64,000 bases of DNA, taken from positions 15,156,310 to 15,220,309 of the forward strand of contig NC_079219.1 of NCBI RefSeq assembly GCF_029633865.1. Direction: 5' to 3'. Made by a program: the position numbers and the translations under genes. This document shows, piece by piece, positions 12,001 through 23,431 of this stretch (position 1 is its first letter; each line of letters opens with the position of its first letter). Under the pieces are notes generated by a model. It saw only the letters and a list, made by a program, of their open reading frames with translations, did no database searches and was not told the DNA's origin. The DNA comes from Lampris incognitus. Lineage: Eukaryota; Chordata; Actinopteri; Lampriformes; Lampridae.

Positions 12001-15000
12001 GTCGGGCATCCCTACAGACACAATTGGCTGTGTCTGCGGGTGGAAAGCCTGATGTGGGTATGTGCACCTCCTCTGGTCGCTCCCATGTGCTATGTCCCCC
12101 TGGCGAAACTCCTCACTGTTAGGTGAAAAGAAGCGGCTGGCGACCCTACATGTATCGGAGGAGGCATGTGGTAGTCTACAGCCCTCCCTGGATTGGCAGA
12201 GCGGGCGGAGCAGCTACCGGGACGGCTTGGAAGAGTGGGGTAATTGGCCAAATACAATTGGGGAGAAAACGGGGACAATCCAAAAAAAAAACAGCCAGAA
12301 GTTTGGACCTACATTAACAAGCACATGTAAACACACCCAATCTGACTGCTCACACCAGCTACGTTAGTGAACCTGGTTCCACTAACTGCGGCATGGAAAT
12401 CTTTCTGGAGTAATACCAAAAAATACCAGAGATGAAATATTTATCATTAGAGACGAAATATTTACCATTCATTAAAGTTGATCTTAACAAAGACCCAACT
12501 CACCTCTTGTAGCGCAAGTAGGCCAGGGAGAATAAGCCTCCACTGATACACAGCGGACAGACCAAGTAGGACAGGTATCTGGAAGCCTGGAGAGACAGCC
12601 ATAGATGGTAAAAAATGCTAAAGTAGAAATTATGATTGGAACTGTTTCACCTTTGGGGGAATGATATTAGATATAAGCACACCTGTGTATCATATTCCAC
12701 CGTCTTCCTTTCAGCATCATCCAGTTTATTAACCTGTGCACATCAAGATGGAGGCTCATTAAAGATCTGCTGAGGAGCTTAGTAATCACTTGCTTTAGGG
12801 GTTACGGTAGTCAGGGGGTCAGGAAAAAGGCTTACGACTCAAATGTCACATGCTCTAATACCTAGTTGGTAGCAAAATCTGGAATATAAACAACCAGCAG
12901 CCCCACTTTTAATGTCATTGAATCCACTATCACAGGAGCAAAGCACTTCAACCCCACCTGCTTTGGTTGGAGTCATGGGCAGTGGCACCGTAAATGGGTA
13001 TAACGATATGAAGATTCTAAGGGCGCCAGGCTAGAGGGGACGCCACAACGGTGCTCAAATTTTTTAAAATAAATTTATTTCTAGTTTTTCCCCTTATCCC
13101 ACCCAATTACCCAATGGCATATGGCCAGATCTTGTCGAAGACCTCTCTGATTCACAATCCACAGGAAGGAGAGATCCACAGGAAAGAGCCCACAGGTTCA
13201 GTCTGGGTTATGGTGGTATCACATTCCTTTTTGTTAAGAGCATTTTCTATGTAAATTTGTAAAACTAAGAAGATGGGTCCCTTATTAGAGAAGCTGTTGA
13301 TGAGGGGATTGTTGGGCAAGCTGGTAGCATGGGATGAAGGTAGGGGAAGGGGTTTAATGTTTAGAGAAGTCAGGAAAAATAATTATTTGATTAATTAATT
13401 AAATAAAGGGCGCTCAGTCATATTCTTTATAGGGGCGCAAAATCCCTGGCGGCACCCCTGGTCATGGGTGGATTACCAAACGAGCCTACCAGGCCCAGGG
13501 GCCCAAGGGCTCAGGGGGCCCCTAAGCCAGAGCCTCTGCATGAAGTCGCTGTTATTAGCTTTGCATTTCTTGTCACATAGTCAAATGGCTTAGTCATTCA
13601 TGTCAATAACAGAGCCCCAAAAGTCCTCCTGAAAACCTGAAGGAAACTGTAGGTGGATGTTTGTCTTAGTTAATATACTGTTGGCATTAATTGTGTATGT
13701 GTGCTGTAAATCTTGTTGAGGTACAGAGGAATTTATGTTATTGTGCTGTTGGCTGCAAATCAGTATATCTGCCCTGCCGGGGGGCTTTTACACATCCGTG
13801 CCCGAGGGCCCATTTTCTCATAGTCCACCTGTGGTTGGAGTTAACAATGACCAACACTAAAATGCTGCTGGTTACGATGGACGGCTTCTGAGTTTGATCA
13901 TGAATACGCAAACAGGAAAAGAAACAGGAGGAGGTCAAGCTAACAGTTGCTTTGAATATTCAAATTTCAGGGGGTTCAAATACACACACCCAGCCCTTAA
14001 CAGAAGGAAGCTCACATCAGTAGTGTTTAGTGCAGTCATGCACAGACTTACAGTCTGCAGATAGACTGACACTGAGGGACTTTTACAACACATTTCCACA
14101 ATGATGTGAGAGGATGTCTCAATACGGATCGCAGATTAATTCATGACCACTCTAATGGCCTCAATGTAAATGCACTGTACTCACGTGAAAGATTGACCTG
14201 GAGCTTTTCCACTGAATCTGGATCTTAAATACCTTAAACACCTTCCACACCTGGGAGGAGAGCAGGTTAGGGGGTAAATGGGGGGGGGTAATTAAACAAT
14301 ATGTAGCAGTTATCTGTCTTTAGGAGCTATAGTAAGGGGTATCCAAGTGAATGCATGTCGATTGCTGTTATGTAGAAATCATTTGTGTATTAGACTTCTA
14401 ATTCAAAAGCTGTCTTATTGATCTGTTTTACCTCTCATCTGAACAGGCTACACTGACTGAGCTAGCCACGCAGCGAGTCTATTCGCCTTACTGCTAACTA
14501 CAGTAGCTCTATGGGGCCCCAAAGACCAACAGGATAAGGCGCCAACAGACCGGTACCATGTGTGCCCCTACGTTTCTATGCCTAAAACCTGAGAGCTTTT
14601 TCACAGTCTAGTGGAAGTCAGTTACGCTGAAGAAGTCTGTGTTGTTTTGTACTTGGGAGCAGTCGTCTGCAGTCTTACGGCAATCAGCAACTGAAGATAA
14701 ACTTGGGTAGTCATAACGAGAACAGTTCAAGTTGGTGTTTGCATTGTTTAGTTACGGTAAGTACCTCTGTGCAGGCTCCCAGCCCAACAGGAACCAGCAC
14801 AAGCAGACTGGTCTCCTTTAGTAGATGGAGAAATATCAGCAGTGTGCTGAGACAGCGCCACAAAACTAGAGACAGAAGGAGAGAGAGAACAACTCATCAG
14901 ACAGCATGGAGACACTCGAGTGGCACAACAGACTAGTAGCGTGCCACTTTGACATCACCATAAATAGGTTGATTTACACAAGGGTCAGACTTTACATCAT

Positions 15001-18000
15001 GAGGTAAAGACAGCAACACCTCTGTATTTATCTCCTACATCTGTGTTCATTATGCAATGGAGATAATTTTGCAGACATTATGTGAAGATTTGTGATTAAT
15101 TGGCAAACAGTTGCAGGCCTAGAGAACCGTCTCAACTGTCTCAGACCAGTTTTGTGTCAGCCTGCAGGGTCGTCACATCAAAATATATTCAAGAATTGAT
15201 ATAACTGTTAAAATACCGTGGTTAGGAAATATACAGATGTCACCCACATAACAAATTACTTACAATTCCCTGACTTGGACTGGTCACACTACACAGTGAT
15301 GTACTGACTACCACGGTGGTTTGCTAACTAATTAAAATAACTAGTTTTTGAATGGACATAATATTTCTGTTCTGATCCGTTTCAGAGCAAATGTTATGTT
15401 GATATTACGTTCCGTTTTTGTTTTGTTTTTTTTTAAAACTTTTTTTAATGACAAATTATTGGAAAGAAATGTTGGATAGCATTTGTCTCACAGTATTAGA
15501 TCTTTATGTTATGTAAAATAATGCCCCCCCCCCGCCTTTCTCATTGAACAGCAGGGGGCGTATCGGAGCCAGAATATCAACTGTACATTTGTGGAGCTAT
15601 AATGTATGGAGATTTACATTCAAACACAAACAATGTTGGTACAACGAGCTGTTGAAATCATATTTATTTTATCAACTATGTTTACTTTTCGCATCAAGTT
15701 TTACTCTTACTCAGGCCCTGTGACGGCCTGGTGGCCTGTACAGCGTGTCTCCCCGCCTGCCCCCCAATGACTGCTGGGATAGGCTCCAGCATCCTGCGAC
15801 CCTGCTTGGATAAGCGGTTTGGATAATGGATGGATGGATAGATGTTTACTGTTATAGGCTGGAAGCAAATTCCTCTTTGCATCCTCCCCCACCCACAGCC
15901 TGTTCTGACCACATGATAGTTACTGCTGTTGTCCCTTAAGCTATCCTTCCATAATATCAATTAATAGGGTCTTCCATGCTGTGGTAGATTTTAATTCCGA
16001 CGCTAAGATCAGAAAGAAAGACTTTTAGAAATATGGCCTGCCTAAAGTGAGTCTGAGACTGTATCATATGAGTAAAGAGGTGATGATATTTTGTTACCTG
16101 ACTTCCTGGACATTCCCACCATGCTCCTTTTTTTACTCCAGAAGCTGATATCATTTTTAAGGGCAAGGAACTCACAGATGAGCTGTAAAACATCACGGCA
16201 AGCTCGTAAGAAGAAAAAAAAATCCTTTTGATTCTCCAGAACTGTATTTGTAATACTTCTGGACTGCTGCATAACCAAATAATTGGCCACCCTTCCCTTA
16301 GGGAATGTACAGTAATTTGCAATGCCTCTCTCTAACCTTTGTTGGGCAACAGAAGTCCCCCCTGAGACTATTGATCACCATCATTAATTATTACCCTAAT
16401 GATCTCCTCTGCACATGGGAACTCAGTAACATGGACCCAAATGCCATTGCACAATATTGCACATTTCTCCTCCGGGCTCAACTCACATTTGTCTGAATAC
16501 TCTTGTTTTTTGAATGATTGTGACTCCACTATGTACTGAAATACCATAGTAGACTCACTACTAATACAAAGTCAAACCGCTGCTAAACTGGAAAATTTTA
16601 TTAATTCTATGGTTATACATCATATTTGATCCACTCTGTTGCTATCTAGAGTAAAGTATGATGTACAGTATTCATATCAAAATGTCAGCACACAGTGGTT
16701 TACAGCAGGAATACATCATATCTACTGCACTGTATGTGTAGTGTCGTGTGTAGGGTTATCATACGGCGTAGTGTGATGTGTGGTGTTATAAGATCTTACA
16801 TGTAGGACTGTGACAAGTGCAGTCAGTACCAGCAGGTAGAGGTTCGACCCCACCAGTGCCTCTTTAATTTCATCGATGTTCTCCTCCGTGAAGCCTTGGT
16901 TGACACAAAAAAGACAGCAGGATTTAATTATCTATTTTTGTCTCATCTAGATCGAGGTCAAAGGCTTGAAAGCAGAACACTTCTCTCTTTCTGATGTGTG
17001 GCTAGTGTCTTCTCCTTTCTCTTCTCCTGTGCATGTGAATGGCGTGATGTGAGTCTCCCCTGTGTGCATGTGTATTCTGTCCTCCCAGGTCTCCATGGTG
17101 ACGGTGGTCACCACCTGGACACTGCTTGGCATCCTCCTCATCACATTCTTTATAGCTTATAAATCCATATAATTTTGTTATCCTGTTTCAATGTTATGTC
17201 CTTCTCTCTCCGATGTGTGACTAATGTCTTTTCTTGTCTCTTCTCCCGTGTATGAATGGTGTGATGTGAGTCTTCCCTGTGCGCAAGTGTAGTCTGTCCT
17301 CCTGTCAGGTCTACATGGTGACGGTGGTCTCGTGGCTCAGGTCCTGGGCTGTTCCGGTGGCATCTGGACACTGCTTGTTATCCTCCTCATCATATTCTTC
17401 ATATATTTTATAATCCCATTATATTTCTGTTATCCTCTTTCAATGTTGTATTCTGTAAATTGTGTTTTATTCTGTACACACAACATCCATTTCACGTTGT
17501 CTGTCTTGGGAGAGAGAGATCCCTCCACTGTTGTTCTCCCTCAGGTTTCTTCCTATTTTTTCTCCCCGTTTAAGGTTTTTTTAGGGAGTTGTTCCTTATC
17601 CGATGCGAGGGTCTAAAGACAGGATGTTGTATTGCTGTAAAGGCCCCTGAGGCACATTTGTAATTTGTGATAATGGGCTATACAAATAAAATTGACTTGA
17701 CCTGACTGGCAGTGGGCCCGTGAGCCAAAAAGCAATTGGACATTGGCTTAGAAATGCGATATGTAGGAATTCGAATCTCCCATCTTATCATGGTGTTAAC
17801 AAACTTTGCAATAGAGGTATTGCCAAAACTTGCTTTGTAAAATCATGAATTCATTAAGATTGATAATGGTAAAAAACTTAATCAGTATGTTTTTGTGGAG
17901 TAAATACATATAAATTACCACAGTAACCTCATCTTAACTCAATGAGCTGTCATAGAAAATCAACCAGATCATGCAGGCAAACCCTCATACCCTTAATTTA

Positions 18001-21000
18001 CTAAACTATCAAAAGACAATGTCCCAATAAATTACTTACAATGATGGTTATTACCTCAATAATCATTAGTGCCTTATCTATTCACCAAAATATCTGAGCT
18101 AACAACTCAACAAATGATTAAATTTCTACAGTCAATATCCTAATTACTGAATACTATTGCTATTGTAATAATCCATCATTTATTATTTTGGCAGCGTGCT
18201 ACACCAGCATAGTTGATAATTGAATTGTCCACTAAATTGTCTGTCACAGTCTTGACTCACCAAACTGTCGTAGGGAGTAAACAACATCCTGCAGGTGGAC
18301 CCAGAACCTGAACTTTCTGAGAGAGATCCCCTCATAGGACACAGTCAGGGGGAGCTGAAAGGTGCTACTATTGATTTCCTATCAATATCGATAGGCAGAC
18401 ACATAGACAGATCATTAATTCACAATACCATAACTATTGGACAAGGTCAAATTCTTCACACGAACATAATGGGCATGTAAAGGATGCAGGCGTGTCCTAC
18501 CATGAGGTCTCTCACTCTGAAGCTGAGCTCATCAACCAGCAGCAGAGGAAGGTACGCCATCTTTCTGCCTTCCGGAGCGCTAAAGAGAGATAAAGATAGA
18601 TACCTTTATTTAAGCGGTTGACTGAGGTTGTCTAACAGTACCAAAAAACACACGGGTTCACAAAGAACATGTTCTTATTTATACCCAAGTGGTGTTGCCA
18701 TAGCAGGAAGAGTGCACAACTGGGACTGGATCCATTATCAGTTACAGCCAGTCTTTCCAGTGTTACTCATAGACCAGTTGTGGGTCAAGTGCCTTGCTCA
18801 GTGACTACCGAGCAGTAATTTCTAATGAAAACCCGGGTAAGTCTCTGTTATCACCGGGAGTACCTGAACCTTGCTTTGACAGCTGTAGCCTCGTGTGACT
18901 TACATTCTCATGTAGCGCCTCACATCGCTAGGAAGTCCTGCTCTGTTGAAGATGAAGTCCTCCGACATCATCGTGACTGACAGGCGTGGTCTCCAACGGG
19001 AGATACGAGCCTCTGGTCTCGCTGTGGATTCCTGAAAGAGATAAGTATTTTCAGTGGGGTCTGCCTTTAATGTGGCTGGTGGTTCATATCAAATGTCTTT
19101 GATTTACAAACTAGGCAGAGATGCTTTTTGATCAAAGATGTTGCCATTTTTAAATAATCCCACTGAGTTAAACAGGAAAGAATTTCAAAATCTGATGGTA
19201 CTCTGGGACCTACAAATGTAACACAGTGGATAAGTTAAGTTGCTGCACCCAATGTCTGCCACATACAACACTCGGTCTTCACTCCATATCCAATTAAAAA
19301 GATCTCCCACACCAACACCTCCCTCAGTTTTGCATCATCTCGGTCTGCTGCTGCCAGAGACCGGCATGCTCCTCAGAAAACACTAAAACTGGACAAACTT
19401 ATTCCGGTTCCACTTTTACAAACTCCATTACACACATTCTCACTTGACTGTTTCCCGCCTACTAATACTTCCTCAAACTCGCACATCTACTTATTTTTGC
19501 TATATGTTGCGAACCTTTGTTGTTTCCCCGTTTGCATGTTTCCTATCATGTCTGATAACCCCTACTTCACCCTATGTATGCCATCGCCTCACCTTTGTAT
19601 CTTGTCCTGCATGTGTCTTTGCTGGTAAACTGCTGCTCGCCTGCCTGTGCTTCCTGTGCCTGTGTTCTTATTTGTTCTTATTTAACCTTAACCCTCGCTG
19701 TGTTCTTGTTTATCTACTGACTTTTTGCTTTTAATTTTTTTTCAGCCCATCTTCCCTTTCCCTTCAGCTGGCTTTTGCCATTTACCAGGCCACCACTGTA
19801 AATAAGAATTTATTCTTAATGTATTCTACTACTACTTTCAGCTATTCTATTCTTAATGTACTCTTAATGTATTCTTAATGTATTGCCTGGTTAAATTAAA
19901 GGTTAGATGAAATAAAGTAAATATTAAGATAAGATGTACTTTATTAACCCCGTGGAGAAATTCATCCTCTGAACCCATCCCAACACACACACTGGAAACA
20001 GTGGGCAGTCATGTAGCTACTCCAGTTCTTCTTGCCAGAATACTTACATTTTAATAGGAGTATTACCCCTAACATGCATGTGTTTTTGATGGTGGGAGGA
20101 AAACGGAGCACTCAGAGGAAACCCACGCAGACACGGGGAGAACATGCAAACTCCACACAGAAAGGACCTGGGGTTCAGACCCAGGACCTTCTTGCTGTGA
20201 GGTAACTGCTAACCACTGGGCCACTGTGCTGCCCTAGTTGTAAGTTGTGATCCATTTCTTACAGTGGACATATGTCATCTTGCTAACTGGGATCAGCACA
20301 GTGTCAGCCAAAGAGTGGCGACAAGCTACAACCCAAGTAAACTTGAGGAGAACTTGCAAATTCTAGGCAGAAAAGTTGTAGTCCAGGACCCTCTTGGTGT
20401 AAGGAAAAACTTAAACATGGAAGCGTTAATGCCATCCTGGATAGCATACAGACTAACATGCCCCTCTGTGTAAGCTGAGTCACGTTCTTTGCAAGTGATG
20501 GATGAGAAGCACCAGAGTATATTGAGCTTTTGTGGTAATGTTGAGTCAGGCCAAGGATAAGCACCACACATAAATTAGTTACCAATGTCAGTCCCATTAT
20601 ACCTTTTGCTTGTCTTTTGGTCCCTCGGTGTGCCTTGGGTTGACATAGGTGGTGAGCTGAGCAGCATAGTGGACCTCTCTGTTATCATCCAGCGGTGAAA
20701 CACCGGCCTTGTGGACGTACACCACTGCATACAGACTGCCATTTGCACGAGTCTCCTCTGGGAGATCAACATTCACCTGCCTGAGGGGGACAATTCAACC
20801 TTTATGAATTGTTCATTTCATTCTATATTCACCCATTAACGCTGTCAGTTTTGTAAGTCTTTGCACTGGCATTTCTGTATGTGTCCAGCACATAATAATC
20901 TGAATGGAGCAACTATGCAGCGCTTGCCTTTCAAATGTGGCATGTTGGTCAAATGGGTCAATTTTGACAATGAGGTGGAGCTGGCTGTCATCTGGGACCA

Positions 21001-21433
21001 GACACGTGAACACACTCATCTGTAAGGCACAGCAACAGTATCAGCGGAGTTAAAAAGGACTTCTTAAAAGGCACAGAATAAAGGAGGCAAACGTGTAGTT
21101 TAGTATTTTCTGTCCCTACCAAAGTGTACACCAGTGCTATAGCAACATCAGAGTCCTTGGGGAGACAAGCTATGGATAAAACAAGCCACACACAATATAT
21201 TTGGAAGAAACAAAATGCATAGGCCTACGAACCTGAAGTCGGGGTCTTTCTGCGAGGTAGGAAGTGATGCACTGCTCCCCTCTCCCCTTGTCGCACGGTT
21301 TTGTATTCAGAAAGCCGTACAGCACCCATGCTGTATGCAGCATGTAGACCACGAAAATCCCCAGGAAGATCTTTGCGATGGAGGTTCTCTTACCTCCGCT
21401 AACCCCAGTTTTGGAGTAACACCAGGGGAACAT
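9035..21433 (-). CDS. clptm1l: CLPTM1L-family multi-pass membrane protein (17 exons, about 528 aa)
   Basis: Minus-strand exons: 21233-21433, 20928-21019, 20603-20780, 18904-19031, 18501-18579, 18261-18354, 16800-16894, 16098-16182, 14765-14865, 14185-14250, 12683-12733, 12504-12586, 11450-11484, 11133-11188, 10909-10953, 10320-10453 and 9035-9098. All phases agree. The start MFPWCYSK is followed by a hydrophobic segment (IAKIFLGIFVVYMLHTAWV), as in human CLPTM1L. Conserved blocks include FERQVNVDLP, LALKNDISFW, RKTVEYDTQ, YYSWLINSLV and LYLYQ. CLPTM1L is an ER/plasma-membrane protein of the CLPTM1 family, a lipid scramblase implicated in GPI-precursor handling (family knowledge). Oddities: intron 2 uses a GC donor; about 8 residues before LPLTVSYEG are missing relative to human; exons 15-17 are strongly diverged, and the last exon is weakly supported. 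It may be the divergent member of a duplicated fish pair. Confidence 0.82.
9695..10119 (-). mobile_element. tRNA-headed SINE, copy 3, with 15-bp target-site duplication
   Basis: A minus-strand copy flanked by identical 15-bp direct repeats (GGATAACCAATTCTT at 9680-9694 and 10120-10134). It has an oligo-T/C tail at the left and lacks about 30 bp of the tRNA head. The perfect duplication shows insertion by target-primed reverse transcription and suggests a fairly young event. It sits in the last intron of the CLPTM1L gene, in the same orientation as the gene. Confidence 0.85.
11915..12292 (+). mobile_element. tRNA-headed SINE, copy 4 (internally deleted)
   Basis: A plus-strand copy with a good head (GGTAGCGTGGCAGTC as A-box region, GGTTTGAATCC as B box) and an A-rich end near 12280. 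About 80 bp in the middle are missing relative to other copies. It lies in intron 12 of the CLPTM1L gene. Confidence 0.75.
15713..15841 (+). repeat. interspersed repeat ending in (GGAT)n
   Basis: One of four copies (others at 22103-22345, 27356-27478 minus and 33369-33497) that share GATAGGCTCCAGCAT and TAAGCGGTTTGGATAATGG and end in GGAT repeats. This looks like the 3' tail of an L2/CR1-type LINE or a SINE sharing that tail. It lies in intron 8 of the CLPTM1L gene. Confidence 0.65.
16975..17700 (+). repeat. tandemly duplicated retroelement tail ending in AAATAAAATTGACTTGAC
   Basis: Two diverged tandem units of roughly 210 bp (16975-17175 and 17200-17420) share GGTGATGTGAGTCT-like blocks and ATGGTGACGGTGGTC. 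A unique stretch follows, ending GGGCTATACAAATAAAATTG with a TTGAC repeat, the typical 3' end of a common fish LINE/SINE. It lies in intron 6 of the CLPTM1L gene. Confidence 0.55.
19922..20237 (-). mobile_element. tRNA-derived SINE (second family)
   Basis: On the minus strand it starts GGGCAGCACAGTGGCCCAGT, with an A-box-like GGCCCAGTGGTTAG and a B-box-like GGGTCTGAACCCC. It passes through TGGAGTTTGCATGTTCTCCC and ends GGTTAATAAAGTACATCTT. This is the common tRNA-headed SINE type of teleosts. A more diverged remnant of the same element is recognisable at about 20345-20402. It lies in intron 3 of the CLPTM1L gene. Confidence 0.75.
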
Positions 21434-23431
21434 TGCTCTGGCTGAAGAACAGCTTTTTGAATGGTTATGAGAACCAAAGATGTAAAATAAAACAAAGCTG
21501 CCAATGATGGGCTATTTGTCTAAAAGCACAGCAATGAAAATGTCAACACAAAGCCTTTCCCTTTCCTCAGCATACTTCCGGTCGCGGTTTTCCGAATCTG
21601 TTCTGCATCCAGGGAAGATGCTGGTGCGGCAGCAGACAGACATTCTTCTGGAAACCACATGATTAGACGAAGACGGCTGAAAAACGTTGCACGACAGCCT
21701 CATCACTATTTAACCTTAACCCTGAACATAACCCCTGCCAAAGCTCAACAGTAAACCATAGCTGCGGTTGCCTAAGCGAAATTCGACTTGTGTGTACGCA
21801 GCTGGGCTGATAATGTGAACCGTCAGTCTCGCAGACCTTGCCCGTCACGTGGTTTCCGAGAGAATGTATATGGAAACTGCAAGCGATGCCTGCGGTGCTG
21901 AACCAGTTGATAGCAGTCGATGCAGATGTGCCCCAAAACGTGCCGAAGACTTTCTGAATGACTCAGTCGGTATGAGTTCCAGCTCTTATGGTGATAAGTT
22001 TGTTTGTTTTTGTTTTGTTTACCTCTGACTAAAATTGCATAAAATTAAATTTTACATTGTTCTTCTCATTTCCGCTACTTAAATATTTACATATTAAGTT
22101 CCCGCTGCCTGAGTGCTGGGATAGGCTCCAGCATCCCCGCGACCCTGCCTGGGAGCAGGATGTATAGTCAGTCGCACAGCACGGGTTTTTGAAGTACAGT
22201 GGTGCTGTCACCAAGTAAACAAGTCTTTGATGGCATGGTGATGGAGCTCTGAGTGGCTGTTGCAGCTAGAAAAGCGCTGCAAAAAATATGCAACTTGAAC
22301 TTGAACTTGATAAGCGGTTTGGATAATGGATGGATCGATGGATATTAAGTTCCAGTCACGACGTGAGGCAAGGCAATGCCAGCATTACTTTCAGATCTCT
22401 TTTTGTAGATTCTATGATAAAGTGGACAGAATCAAGATTTTAAAAAAAGAAGAAGAAGCAAATGTCCATGCTATATATGTCTGTTAAATGTAAATCCCCC
22501 ATCCCGTGTCCTATCTGCCCTACTCATCACGCCCCCTGATGTCTCAAGGAAAAAACACCGGGGCAAATGGTTCCATAGGTTAGTCCCTAGACATAAAGCT
22601 GTTTAATACAATCTTATTCGTTCTTTCATTTAATTTTTAATTTATTGACGTTTAGTTAAGCTGTATTTTAAATCTTTTTTTTAATCTTCGGTCTTCATTT
22701 AAATAGCTGGTCATTGCTACCAAAACCCAAAAGGGTTGTCAAAAGAACTAATATATGAGCAGCACGTGCGCAACGTACAGCAAACATAACACTACCGCTG
22801 TGCATTATGGGTACGCACAGTGGTCTCGTTTGTCCTGTCACCGGTTATCTTTCTTGCTGTCATTTCGTCTGAAAACGTGGCTTTATGAATGAATTTCCGA
22901 TGTTCTGGAATCAGAGGCAAGTTAGGTTTTCCGTTTGCAACGCTGTGTCTTACACACGCTACCGACCGCCATGGTGAAACTGTGGTGAATATCTGCGCCA
23001 ACCAACAACCTCCGGACGCTACCAGCGTTTGGCTACTTAGCAAACACACGGTCTTGCTATAACTTTTAGCTGTTGCCAACATTGTGATGAAGATGACATA
23101 GTGTGACTTTGTGTTATGTCTTCCTACACGGTTTCAAGTTGACGTACCTAAATCGACATTGATTGCTACTTAGCGCTAGCTTGTCATGTTGTCTGTTATG
23201 ACTTTGTCGCTTTGTACTCTGGGGCAGGACCGCTTTGCGTAACGTTTAGTTTGATTTAACTGCCCAACAGCCCGAGTTATTCACTGTTGGCAGGAGGGAG
23301 GCTTTTCAGATTATATAATGTATCAGCAATAACGTCTAATAACGTCGTTGGCTTTCCCCAGGCGTTGTCCCCCACTCTTTGTTTTTCTCTAATCTCCTTG
23401 TTGATTATCAGTCCTCGGAGCGGCAGGGAGC
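21434..23431. promoter_or_regulatory. divergent intergenic region between CLPTM1L and MRS2
   Basis: The two genes are head to head about 2.0 kb apart, so both promoters should lie here. No TATA box is obvious at either start. A nested repeat occupies 22103-22345. The 600 bp before the MRS2 ATG are less repetitive and probably contain its leader. No other gene is seen. Confidence 0.5.
22103..22345 (+). repeat. (GGAT)n-tail repeat interrupted by a second insertion
   Basis: The outer repeat runs from GATAGGCTCCAGCATCC to TAAGCGGTTTGGATAATGG. At about 22160-22310 it is split by a segment ending CAACTTGAACTTGAACTTGA, which looks like another retroelement 3' tail with a hexanucleotide repeat. Without this segment the outer repeat is continuous. 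Confidence 0.55.
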
